Notes under the pieces: model-generated | Told to the model about the DNA's origin: nothing | The model's database searches: none | The model's input: only the letters and a program-made list of their open reading frames with translations | In this document: positions 1 to 8,044 of the stretch, one piece after another | How the letters are laid out: the number at the start of each line of letters is the position of its first letter | Numbering within the stretch: position 1 is the first letter of the stretch | Made by a program: the position numbers and the translations under genes | Assembly (NCBI GenBank): GCA_027346125.1 | Contig: DAIEST010000183.1 | Coordinates: 1 to 35,538 of the forward strand | DNA from: Leptospirillum sp. | GTDB taxonomy: Bacteria > Nitrospirota > Leptospirillia > Leptospirillales > Leptospirillaceae | Length of the DNA stretch: 35,538 nt | Direction: 5' to 3'

Positions 1-5
1 ATTCA

Positions 6-454
6 TTTCTGAGCTGCCTACCCGGCAGTGAACGAGAAATGCAGACAAATCCGATACGAATACAATTTCTGAGCTGCCGACCCGGCAGTGAACCTGGACA
101 TACTCTTGTTCCTGTTTCTTTCTCTTTTCTGAGCTGCCTACCCGGCAGTGAACGGTTATGCCCGTCAGGCCGTTGCCAATACTTCTTTCTGAGCTGCCTA
201 CCCGGCAGTGAACCTCGGAACGGGAACGGTCTAAGGAGCGGAGATTTTCTGAGCTGCCTACCCGGCAGTGAACGACCAGATCGTTTCGCGTGGAGGGGCG
301 CAGACTTTCTGAGCTGCCTACCCGGCAGTGAACGTCCCGATCCGGTGCGACTGGTGCGATGAGAATTTCTGAGCTGCCTACCCGGCAGTGAACATCATGA
401 TTGTTTCAATGATAGAGATTGTCATTTTTCTGAGCTGCCTACCCGGCAGTGAAC
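6..454 (-). CRISPR. Type I-F CRISPR array, 8 repeats and 7 spacers visible
   Basis: Eight 28-nt repeats start at 6, 66, 126, 186, 246, 306, 366 and 427. Read on the minus strand, in the direction of the cas genes, each begins GTTCACTGCC, has a five-base loop and a GGCAG stem arm, and ends CTCAGAAA. This is the classic I-F (Csy4/Cas6f) repeat, with the 5-bp CTGCC/GGCAG hairpin that Cas6f cuts and the 8-nt handle that caps crRNAs. Six spacers are 32 nt; the leader-proximal one (394-426) is 33 nt. The repeat at 66-93 has one substitution in its loop (position 79), which fits decay at the leader-distal end. Five bases remain before the first repeat, so the array may extend beyond the left edge. 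Confidence 0.98.
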
Positions 455-583
455 AACGATGTGCTTTATAAAAAGCGCCTCCAATACATGTTTTTCACCT
501 AATCACATCGCAAGAACCCAAAAAATAATCATTCCTTCAAATCCTTCTCATGTAATGATTTATTTTTACCCTCCAAAAAAGGG
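455..583 (-). promoter_or_regulatory. CRISPR leader
   Basis: This AT-rich 129-nt segment lies between the end of cas6f and the first (newest) repeat. In type I-F loci the leader, with the array promoter and integration signals, lies here. On the minus strand a TATAAA-like element occurs about 15 nt before the first repeat, but I see no convincing -35 box, so the exact promoter is unassigned. No gene is seen in it. Confidence 0.7.
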
Positions 584-1141
584 TCAGAACCAAGGAATCG
601 ATCCCCCCGCACTCAATCCATAACTGTTAAATGAGTTCGTCTGTCTTTCCTCCAGTAATGGCCCATGCTGAACAAACAAACGAAAATCGTGTCCGGAGCT
701 TTTGCTTGAAATCTGCAAATACGGGAGTTCTAGCTTTCTTGCAACACTATCGGGGATTTTCCTTTCGGCTTCTTCCGGGGTGATTCCCTGTCGTCGCTCT
801 AGCCGTCTTCGAAGCCGATCCGGACTGCTTTTTGCTTGAACCCGCAGAACCTTTCGGAACTTTGTGCCTTGAGGAACGCGATCAACTTCAGATAAATCAA
901 TGTAGTCCCGCATTCCTTTCCACCAATTGTCAGCCACAAGATTCCGCAGTGCCCCTTCCGACCCATGGATTCTCAGGCAAGATCCAAAACTTTTGCCCTT
1001 GACCTCAGGAAAACTGATCCCAACATCCCGATATCCACCCTTTACCAAGGCAAGATGGAACGCACCGAATAGGGTGTTCATTACATGGTTTGGAGAAATT
1101 TCTGGATTTTCCAGTATTTTGATATCGCAATAGTGATCCAT
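584..1141 (-). CDS. cas6f: Cas6f (Csy4) crRNA-processing endoribonuclease
   Basis: Cas6f binds the hairpin of each I-F repeat, cuts at the 3' base of the stem to release crRNAs, and stays on the crRNA 3' hairpin in the Csy complex. The 185-residue protein matches the usual length. It starts MDHYCDIK, typical of the family, carries the catalytic histidine at residue 29 (FHLALV), the arginine-rich helix that reads the hairpin (RLRRRLERR, about residues 109-117), and the terminal GLSAGGSIPWF block. The ATG follows a GAGGAG ribosome site by 8 nt and lies 18 nt after csy3. It is the last gene of the csy operon, just before the leader and array. No damage is seen. Confidence 0.97.
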   Translation of the reverse strand: MDHYCDIKILENPEISPNHVMNTLFGAFHLALVKGGYRDVGISFPEVKGKSFGSCLRIHGSEGALRNLVADNWWKGMRDYIDLSEVDRVPQGTKFRKVLRVQAKSSPDRLRRRLERRQGITPEEAERKIPDSVARKLELPYLQISSKSSGHDFRLFVQHGPLLEERQTNSFNSYGLSAGGSIPWF

Positions 1142-1159
1142 TTCACCCGCTCCTCATAA

Positions 1160-2182
1160 TTACTCCGATTTTTCTCCAAAAACTCCACCCCGTACAAGAA
1201 CGGCCATAACGAAATGCTGGTTCTCCTGTGTAGGTATCTTATCTTTGATGAGCCAGTTGTCGAACAGCGAGTAAAAATCAGTTTTTTCACGGGGCTGACG
1301 ATAGGCTTTCCCTTCGGAAGTTACCGAACCATAAGGCTCAACTGCGATAGGGAAAGAGGCTTCTGGATACCAGGTGTCGATCGTCCGGATAGCGTTTCCT
1401 ATTTTCTGAGAATGAATTCCGGCAATTCCGTCGATATGATAAAGCGTTTTGCTTTTTTTCCCCTGTCCCTTGTCGAGGATCAGTTCCTGGGAAGGATAGA
1501 CTTCGCCGGACCCCATCCGAACAAAGGCTTCGACTTCCAGCAAAACATGCCGGGATCCCGACAGCCCTTCTCCTATCAAAGCGGCCACCTCCCTCAACGG
1601 GTCACCAGCCTGTGAGACAGAATCGAATTGACGCAACGACAGGGACAAGGCATCGAATGTCCATGATTTTTGGGGATGACCCTCGACGATATGCCTGATC
1701 CGTATCTCGACCCGTTCCACACCGAGTCGGTTTCTCCAGAGAAATCGTCCGTTTGCCAGATTGAAGGTATAGCGGTATGCCAGCTCCGACAAACCGTGAG
1801 AGTCCATGTAGGTCTGGACAATTTCCGAGATCCTCTGTTTGTATTCCGGACTGTTGCAGGCCGAGGGGACGCCAACACCAGGCAAAACCCGGAGTGAAAA
1901 ATGAACTTTCAGCGTATCAGATCCTTCCGGAAGAGTGGCCACATCGATCGTCTGGAGATTGGGGTTTTCAATAGAAGCGTTGATTTTTAGCGGATCCTGG
2001 TTTTTTTCTCCTTTGAGCCTGTTCGAGATCGTTCCCCGAACAGACTTCTCGCGGATTCTGACAGGATCCCATCCGACATTTTTCTCCCGGCCCTCCCATC
2101 GGCCGTGGTAAAGAAGAGCGTCGGACGGATCAAGTTTGCGTTCGAAGGCGAGAACAGAAGCGGTTTCTAATTTTTCAGACAT
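1160..2182 (-). CDS. csy3: Csy3 (Cas7f), backbone subunit of the I-F interference complex
   Basis: Csy3 polymerises along the crRNA as the six-copy backbone of the Csy complex and kinks the guide at every sixth base. The 340-residue protein has the family hallmarks TASVLAFERKLDPSDALLY near the start, VREKSVRGTISNRL, PNLQTIDVATLP, the ARFLWRNR-like block and the C-terminal SQELILDKG, KTLYHIDG and VEPYGSVTS motifs. I chose the second ATG (2182) because a GGGAGG site lies 6 nt upstream and the start then overlaps the csy2 stop by 8 nt; the ATG at 2188 is too close to the same ribosome site. It is complete. Confidence 0.96.
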   Translation of the reverse strand: MSEKLETASVLAFERKLDPSDALLYHGRWEGREKNVGWDPVRIREKSVRGTISNRLKGEKNQDPLKINASIENPNLQTIDVATLPEGSDTLKVHFSLRVLPGVGVPSACNSPEYKQRISEIVQTYMDSHGLSELAYRYTFNLANGRFLWRNRLGVERVEIRIRHIVEGHPQKSWTFDALSLSLRQFDSVSQAGDPLREVAALIGEGLSGSRHVLLEVEAFVRMGSGEVYPSQELILDKGQGKKSKTLYHIDGIAGIHSQKIGNAIRTIDTWYPEASFPIAVEPYGSVTSEGKAYRQPREKTDFYSLFDNWLIKDKIPTQENQHFVMAVLVRGGVFGEKSE

Positions 2183-3176
2183 GATCATCCTCCCTTGTTG
2201 GTTTATAGCCGTTTACGCAACGGTAAAGGCCATGTTCTTCATCGTAGTGACCCCACCACAGAAGCTCCCTGGCATCAGACAAATGATGAGGCCCGATCCA
2301 CTCACCAATGGAATAGGCACTTTCGACAAATCGGACAGGGGTCGTACTGTCCCGGGTGTTTGCAACGGATCCTGCGGGATGGATTCCGGTGAGGGAGCCG
2401 TAACCGATGGGAATGGGAACGATCCATCTCCTCCGCTCCTTGCGGCTGGAGACCCAGGTGGCGATTTTATCCGATTCACCATCCTGTCCGTCATCCTGAA
2501 TCACCGCCCGTACATTGTTTCGGGATAAGTCAAGCCAGGCATCCAAAGGAGTAGAGTCCGCCTTTTCCTCTTTCAATTCGTCAAGACGTTCCTGCAAAAG
2601 ATCCTCGCGAGAGACCAGAGAAAATCCGGGAAGAAGACTTCGCCTGAGTTTCCTGAAGGCGAGTCTTCTTTTTTCGATATCCTCGTCCACCACCTCGAGT
2701 CGGGGTGTTCGGGAGGATCCCGGAATGACCGTTCCCCCGGCGATCCGCATTTCTTCGATCGTCCGGGAAATCCGGAGTGCCATTTTTTTTCTCTCTTCTT
2801 CAGAAACAAGGATTTCCGATGGTGCGTCGACACCCAAGATCAGGCTCATCTCAAGGCGCGCCCGTCCTTCTTCGATAATCGAATCGGTTTCTCCGTTGGA
2901 CTTGACAGGATTGCGCGTCAGAGAGAATTTTCTTGTAAAAAAATTGGTAGAGCCGACCTGTGGATCGAACCTGTGACAGACGATACCGATGGAATTGAAG
3001 GCGATCCTGAACTCCGAGTCGGCGTGAATCATCTTTCTCTCGAGGGCTCCCATCAATCCAAGAAAGGCCGTCAGAGATGGGAACCCCCATGTGAGTGGGG
3101 CAGAAATGGCGTTGGCGTTCTGAATCCGGATCCTTGGGATCACTAGAAGTGCGTTGAAATCCGGGATGTCAAGCAT
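2175..3176 (-). CDS. csy2: Csy2 (Cas5f), handle-binding subunit of the I-F complex
   Basis: Csy2 pairs with Csy1 at the crRNA 5' handle and forms the tail of the surveillance complex. The 333-residue protein shows the family blocks ALLVIPRIRIQNANAIS, PLTWGFPSLTAFLG, IVCHRF, LTRNP, EEGRARLE, LLPGFSLVSRE and RFVESAYSIGEW. The reading frame is open further upstream into csy1, but family alignment begins at MLDIPDFNALL, and an AAGGAG site lies 7 nt before the ATG at 3176. That start overlaps the csy1 stop by 8 nt, so csy1 and csy2 are translationally coupled. Confidence 0.95.
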   Translation of the reverse strand: MLDIPDFNALLVIPRIRIQNANAISAPLTWGFPSLTAFLGLMGALERKMIHADSEFRIAFNSIGIVCHRFDPQVGSTNFFTRKFSLTRNPVKSNGETDSIIEEGRARLEMSLILGVDAPSEILVSEEERKKMALRISRTIEEMRIAGGTVIPGSSRTPRLEVVDEDIEKRRLAFRKLRRSLLPGFSLVSREDLLQERLDELKEEKADSTPLDAWLDLSRNNVRAVIQDDGQDGESDKIATWVSSRKERRRWIVPIPIGYGSLTGIHPAGSVANTRDSTTPVRFVESAYSIGEWIGPHHLSDARELLWWGHYDEEHGLYRCVNGYKPTREDDHV

Positions 3177-4542
3177 TGGCATTCTCCTTCTCCATCGGCG
3201 ATCCAAGGATCGAATCCCATGGCTCGCCTTCCAGCATTCCGGAAAAATAGTCATGCTCGACATCGCCCAGCAGAAGGATTTTTCCAAGCTCATGGTTCAG
3301 CCAGTTTCCAAATTTGTGACGTATTTTTTCCTTCCATTCCGGAGGAGGGGAGTTTGCCCCTTTCGGATCGAAAAGGAATTTCTCTTCGGCCGACAAACGG
3401 CACCGGGGATCGGATGACCACCCCGGGTCGAGCGAGTGAATCTTGTCCAAATACAGGACGATCTCACCGATGATCCGCTCGACGAGGTCGTCCCGTCGGA
3501 TCCTTGTTTCAAGAATCGGAGGAGGATCGGCTTCCAGAAAAGTTCGAAGGGCACGGATGAGCGGTTTCAACTCCGGACGCTTCCCGGCGTGATCAAAAAA
3601 AGTGGTCGTTCCCCAGAGAGGGGCGGCCGGACGCTCTTTCCATGAAGGAGGGAGAGATGCCAGAAGATAGTTGACTCCCCCTCGCTCACTGTTGAGTTGA
3701 CTGATGTTCAGGGGTTTTGTACCACCGATTTTTCTCATTGCGAGGTTCGTGTATTCATGGATCTCATGTTCCGAAAAACTTTTTTCCCTTCTGGCCTTCC
3801 TCGCATCCTTAGCCGCTTCTCCATAAAGATCCTCACTGATAATCTCATGAATTCTGTGAACAAGAGAGCTTTCGAACAGGGGGAGCAGAAGATGATAGTC
3901 TTCATCCTTGGCGGGATCCTTGCCGATCATCCAGTAAACCTGCTTGGCGAGCGTATGGGAGGCAAGTCCTCTGTCTGTTCTTCGCACAATTCCAGAAAAG
4001 CTCCGTGCCAACTTTTCGCCCTGACCGGGCTCGTCCGACAGAATGTGGGAGATCTCCGGCCGGCCTTCCAGGATCAAGCGCAAAAGACTTGTCCCCTCGA
4101 ACTCGAGGGATAGAAATTTGTAGACATCCAGAGCGGCGGCATTCCCAACGACATCTTTGAAGAATTGGTCTTGAAGAAGATAGGATCCAACAAATCCATG
4201 CGGGGAGAGTTCGACAGGCTCGACGTACAGGCTGGAACCTCTGGAATACTGATGAGCCGCCTTGGCGATATGTGTTGCAAATTCAAGCTGGGAAACCCTG
4301 CGCGCGGCATCGTCAATCCAGACAGACGGAGTATATTTTTCCGACAGTTCCAGCGGTATTTCTCCATCACCAGAATTTTGGGATAACTGTTCAGGATCAT
4401 CCGCCGGGACTTCCAGAATCGCTCCCGGTTCTTTTTTGCTTTTCTTCCCTTCCTGTTTTTTCCTGTTCTCAAGTCTGGCACCCAGAAATTCGGAAATGGC
4501 CTCCCTGAAGCCGGCGACAACATCCATGTTGACTTTTTCCAT
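3169..4542 (-). CDS. csy1: Csy1 (Cas8f), PAM-recognising large subunit of the I-F complex
   Basis: Csy1 reads the CC/GG PAM and, with Csy2, grips the crRNA handle. The 457-residue protein carries family blocks DAARRVSQLEFATH, DVVGNAAALDVYKFLSLEFEG, LLPLFESSLVHRIHEI, GGTKPLNISQLNSERGG and LLASLPPSW, then a C-terminal helical bundle ending near the csy2 start. The frame is open to an ATG at 4617, but I chose the ATG at 4542: AAAGGAGGGGG lies just upstream, the length is closer to known Csy1, and the extra 25 residues do not look like the family. The 4617 start would also fall on the -10 box and the guide target described for this region. This is the first gene of the csy operon. Confidence 0.93.
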   Translation of the reverse strand: MEKVNMDVVAGFREAISEFLGARLENRKKQEGKKSKKEPGAILEVPADDPEQLSQNSGDGEIPLELSEKYTPSVWIDDAARRVSQLEFATHIAKAAHQYSRGSSLYVEPVELSPHGFVGSYLLQDQFFKDVVGNAAALDVYKFLSLEFEGTSLLRLILEGRPEISHILSDEPGQGEKLARSFSGIVRRTDRGLASHTLAKQVYWMIGKDPAKDEDYHLLLPLFESSLVHRIHEIISEDLYGEAAKDARKARREKSFSEHEIHEYTNLAMRKIGGTKPLNISQLNSERGGVNYLLASLPPSWKERPAAPLWGTTTFFDHAGKRPELKPLIRALRTFLEADPPPILETRIRRDDLVERIIGEIVLYLDKIHSLDPGWSSDPRCRLSAEEKFLFDPKGANSPPPEWKEKIRHKFGNWLNHELGKILLLGDVEHDYFSGMLEGEPWDSILGSPMEKENANA

Positions 4543-4595
4543 CAGACCCCCTCCTTTCTGAGGATCAGAATGAACCTCCCCGAATAAAAAATCAA

Positions 4596-4641
4596 CCTTT
4601 AGGTTTTTATTTTTCATACATTTAAAAAAATTTTTTGATAA
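4596..4641 (-). promoter_or_regulatory. csy operon promoter overlapping a guide-RNA target with CC PAM
   Basis: On the minus strand TTATCA (4636-4641) and TATGAA (4613-4618), 17 bp apart, form a plausible sigma70 promoter for csy1; transcription would start near 4606. On the plus strand, 4598-4617 matches 17 of the first 20 bases of the pseudo-spacer at 4683, and the two bases before it (4596-4597) are CC, the I-F PAM. Bound Csy complex would thus cover the -10 box and the start site. The promoter call is by eye; the match and PAM are read directly. Confidence 0.7.
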
Positions 4642-4654
4642 GCTAGACCGTGCA

Positions 4655-4731
4655 TACCACTGCCGAACAGGCAGCTCAGAAATTTAGATTTTTATTTTTT
4701 AACCTTCACTGCCGGACAGGCAGACATCAGT
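4655..4731 (+). ncRNA. CreR-like cas-regulating guide RNA: two degenerate I-F repeats around a 21-nt pseudo-spacer
   Basis: On the plus strand, opposite to all cas genes, 4655-4682 matches the array repeat at 22 of 28 positions with the stem CTGCC/GGCAG and the handle CTCAGAAA (4675-4682) intact. A second repeat copy at 4704-4731 keeps the full stem (TTCACTGCCGG then AGGCAG) but has lost its handle and runs into the end of cas2-3. Between them lies a 21-nt pseudo-spacer (4683-4703) instead of 32. Cas6f cleavage would give a crRNA-like molecule of about 49 nt. The pseudo-spacer matches the csy1 promoter next to a CC PAM. This layout (repeat, short spacer, repeat with dead tail) is that described for CreR guides, which direct the effector to repress rather than cut. 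A possible promoter is TTTTCA (4611-4616) with TTGATA (4635-4640), weakly supported. Confidence 0.8.
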
Positions 4732-7700
4732 CATCAATATCCAGAGCGGAACTGAACCCAAGGGCGGGGTGAAATCTCCACCCGTTTTTGGATTCGGGAA
4801 GTCGAACCGTTCCGAAACGGATGGCACAGTTCCGAAGATCCATCTCAAGCTCGTCGGCCAGATTGAGGAGCAATGTCATGTAATCGGACTCACCCCAGAT
4901 TCCTATCCGGACTCCCTTGACCTTTTCGTCGGGAATCCGGTGGTTTTTGGAGCGTTCGACAGGAACTATCGCGACCTCTCCCTTGTCTTCCCGGATTTCA
5001 TGAAGGCAGTAATCTTCTTCATCACTGTCCGGCAACAGGACCAAATCACTATAGTTTCGCCCATCCTTCCGGAACCTCTGTTCTTTCTGCAATATCCCGG
5101 TCAGCATGGCCCGTGGGTATGACCACCACGAAAAGGCCCCCAATCCCGGACCTTTTTTCTCATTCCCCGATCCGCGCACCCGGGAACCTTTTGTTGCCGC
5201 TTCGGATTCGGAAGCATCGGAAGGGATCATCAACTTTCCGAGACGGGCATGTTCGAGATCGACGAGCCTAGACTCCCAGTGAAGCACCGGTCGTTCAACG
5301 ATCCTGGAGGAAGAATCGAGGACCCTCCATTCTTCCTCCAGAAGGATCTTTTTCAGGGAATGGCTTTCAAGGGTAAAGTCCGCACTTTCAAATCCCGGCC
5401 TCCAGTAGGCGGGATTCTTGCCCTCAAGAGAATTGATATTTCTTTCGAATATCGCGACATTGGGAGATCCAACTTCTTTCTTCCGATGGCGGAGGACGCG
5501 TCCGGCAAGCTGGATCAGAGACCGCATCGAGGAGGGTTCAACCACGGCCCAGTCGTAATCGTGATCCCGCCCGACCTCCGTCACGGGGGAGCCAAGCACG
5601 ATAAAAAGATGATCCGTTTCCGGAAAAACATCTAGATCACGGCGAACATCGGTATCCCGGAAAACCTGCCGGGGATCCTTGCGGCGGAGAACCTTGTCGA
5701 GACGGTGTTCGATGGATGAGCGGACAAGAAGCGGAAGCTGTGAATGATAGACGCATAGGTGAATGCGATACCCCTCCGGAATCCCCAGCTTAAAAAGTGC
5801 GAGAGCCACATCGACAAGGGGATTGATATTTGCCATTCGCACGAGGCCAAAACTGACTCGCTTTCCGCTGTCCGGATCGACCTCGTGGTGGTTTTTATGG
5901 AGATCGAGGGCCGTGGCGAGTGCCTTCTCGGCAAAGATCTCCCGTACGTTTCCCCCCTTTCCGTTAGGTATAGCGATATCGATAAGTGCTCCCCGTCTCA
6001 AAATGGCCTGTTGTGAAAGCTTTTCCTTCCGCTTTTCCGAAAATTTCCGATGGATCTCCACAAAATCGCTTCGATCCCTACACTCTTTTTCGAGCACCCC
6101 GAATTCGTCGACCCACAGGCAACAGATGTCGGGCATTTCTTCGGGATGTTCCCCCCTGTTTTTCTGGTAATGCCGGCGTCCTTCCCTGTAGGATTCGAAC
6201 ATCCCCGAAACCAGGGCGGGAGGCAGGGTGGCGGAGGAAAGCAAAACCCGGCACCCCAGGAGACCCGCCCAATGCACAAGACGGGAAATCGCCGGAAGAT
6301 CGGAGATGTCGTAGTCGTCGAGTTCGTCCAGTACAAGATCTCCGCTCAAAAGACGCAGGACCGGGGCGATCTGGTGGCCACCACGGGTTCCTTCCGTTGC
6401 CGGAACGAGATGGTCGATCGTGCAAACCAGCATGGGGGCAGACAAAAGGTCCTTCACCCTGGAATCGTCCAGAAGCCGGTCGAGTATCGGGTTTGCTTCC
6501 GGATTTCCCTCGTAAAAAACATGGCTGCCCTCCTCGATCAGGGATTCGGCGGAGGCCGATCCGGACCTTTCGGCCTCTCGCCCATATAGATCCAGAAGCT
6601 CCATGGTGGCCGCCCCGCCGATGCGGATCGCGACCTCGTCCTCTCCCAGTTCGAGTCGCTCCCGATATTCCGTTCCCGTCTGCCGTGTCAGCGTCCGCAA
6701 TCCCAGGGCAAAGGAGCAACGCATCCCGTGCTCAGGATCGTTCAGGGCATACATCATGCGAGCATTGGCCAGTGTCTTCCCGCACCCCGTGGAGGCCATA
6801 TTCACGATAAAGGCCCCTTGGAGCGCGGAACGATGACAGATGCCTTCAGCGTGATCGGCAGCCCGGTTCTGCCAGCGGAATTGCTCGTCGGGGCTTCTTT
6901 TCCTGAGACCCCTGTGGCGGGCCAGTCTGGAGAGGTCCGAAGAAACCATCGGAAGAGCCCGGACGATTTTTCCGACCAGCGACTCGACTCCCAGAAGATG
7001 TTCGTCCAGCGGTTGGTTGAGTTTTCCCGTTTTCCGATCCGTATTGGCAAAGACCTTCCATCCGCTTTTTACAGGCAACCGTGTTTCTGGGGAAATCCTT
7101 CCCGAATAGTCATGGTCAGCCAGCATCAGGCAGAGCCGGGACAGATGCATGACAAAGGGATCCTCGAGCATTTCTTTCGGATCGATCATCGGCAGGCGGA
7201 AAAGGAGCCTGTTGGCCAGCTTCGCGATCCTTTTCCTCCAGTCCGGCCTGTCGAAAGGTGTTCCATTGGGAAACGTCCAGTAGTGCTCGGGAGAGTCATT
7301 CACTTCGGTCTTCTGGTTCCATGTGGCGAGAATATTTTCAGGAACACTCTGTAAAAACTCCGTCCGGAATGAGTCATCCGGATACACGGGGAGACGATGG
7401 TGGGAGACGATCAGCCAGCCTATGATCTGGGCAAGAGGCGGAAGCTTTTTGAAGGGAGGAGTCGTCTCTCCAAGCCCATCTCTTTGAAGGCGCTCCAAAA
7501 GTCCCATGGACCTTTCTTCCGGATCCGAAAGGCGGGAAAGCCACCCATGATCATTGTCGTCTCCTACATAAGACTGTAAAAGTCTCAGGGAAACCCATTC
7601 GTGGCGATAAAGGTTTCCCAATGGAGATTTGGATTTCAAGAGGTTCTGAAACGCTCTGGAGGATTTTCCCAGATCATGGAGAAGAGCTGCCAGGGAAGTC

Positions 7701-8044
7701 AAAAGCGAGATGTTCTGAAGTGTGTGCCAATCGTTTTCGTCTTTTTCCCGAAGGATGTCCCGTGAAGTCGAATCGGTGGGAGCCGCCCCGCGCATGTTGA
7801 ACTGTCCCGAATCCCCCACAATCCATAATAGTTCGCTGTGATCGGCTCCCCGGATCCAGTGGCAGGCGACGGCCGTATTTTTGCGGGCGGTTTTTCCAAG
7901 CAGACGGCGAAGGGTATCGAGACCGTTCTTCGTCATCGCGGTCTGCCAAGTTCGTTCACCCCGGCGTTCCGCATACTGGTCCAAGATCCGTCGGCTTTCG
8001 GAGAGAGCCCTCCCTGAACATTGGGACACAAACAGGACGTTCAC
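4727..8044 (-). CDS. cas3: Cas2-3 fusion (type I-F nuclease-helicase)
   Basis: In type I-F the adaptation protein Cas2 is fused to the Cas3 nuclease-helicase, which works with Cas1 in spacer acquisition and degrades DNA marked by the Csy complex. The 1105-residue protein has an N-terminal Cas2 domain (about 1-95, beginning VNVLFVSQCSGRALSESRR), the HD nuclease motif LLHDLGKSS (H123, D124), helicase Walker A ASTGCGKT (about 417), the acidic box DELDDYD (about 574), SSATLPP (about 602) and motif VI QLAGRVLRHR (about 848). I start at GTG 8044 because it matches the family N-terminus and overlaps the cas1 stop as GTGA; the upstream extension is out-of-frame cas1. The last codons share bases with the second degenerate repeat. 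It appears intact. Confidence 0.96.
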   Translation of the reverse strand: MNVLFVSQCSGRALSESRRILDQYAERRGERTWQTAMTKNGLDTLRRLLGKTARKNTAVACHWIRGADHSELLWIVGDSGQFNMRGAAPTDSTSRDILREKDENDWHTLQNISLLTSLAALLHDLGKSSRAFQNLLKSKSPLGNLYRHEWVSLRLLQSYVGDDNDHGWLSRLSDPEERSMGLLERLQRDGLGETTPPFKKLPPLAQIIGWLIVSHHRLPVYPDDSFRTEFLQSVPENILATWNQKTEVNDSPEHYWTFPNGTPFDRPDWRKRIAKLANRLLFRLPMIDPKEMLEDPFVMHLSRLCLMLADHDYSGRISPETRLPVKSGWKVFANTDRKTGKLNQPLDEHLLGVESLVGKIVRALPMVSSDLSRLARHRGLRKRSPDEQFRWQNRAADHAEGICHRSALQGAFIVNMASTGCGKTLANARMMYALNDPEHGMRCSFALGLRTLTRQTGTEYRERLELGEDEVAIRIGGAATMELLDLYGREAERSGSASAESLIEEGSHVFYEGNPEANPILDRLLDDSRVKDLLSAPMLVCTIDHLVPATEGTRGGHQIAPVLRLLSGDLVLDELDDYDISDLPAISRLVHWAGLLGCRVLLSSATLPPALVSGMFESYREGRRHYQKNRGEHPEEMPDICCLWVDEFGVLEKECRDRSDFVEIHRKFSEKRKEKLSQQAILRRGALIDIAIPNGKGGNVREIFAEKALATALDLHKNHHEVDPDSGKRVSFGLVRMANINPLVDVALALFKLGIPEGYRIHLCVYHSQLPLLVRSSIEHRLDKVLRRKDPRQVFRDTDVRRDLDVFPETDHLFIVLGSPVTEVGRDHDYDWAVVEPSSMRSLIQLAGRVLRHRKKEVGSPNVAIFERNINSLEGKNPAYWRPGFESADFTLESHSLKKILLEEEWRVLDSSSRIVERPVLHWESRLVDLEHARLGKLMIPSDASESEAATKGSRVRGSGNEKKGPGLGAFSWWSYPRAMLTGILQKEQRFRKDGRNYSDLVLLPDSDEEDYCLHEIREDKGEVAIVPVERSKNHRIPDEKVKGVRIGIWGESDYMTLLLNLADELEMDLRNCAIRFGTVRLPESKNGWRFHPALGFSSALDIDD

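Noticed and set aside
39..362. A 107-residue open frame with repeated FLSCLPGSE units on the plus strand
   Set aside because: It is the CRISPR repeats translated in a 60-bp period; not a protein.
4655..4731. A second ordinary mini-CRISPR array
   Set aside because: The spacer is 21 nt and not 32, the repeats are degenerate, the downstream handle is lost and the guide matches the adjacent promoter; a regulatory guide explains it better.
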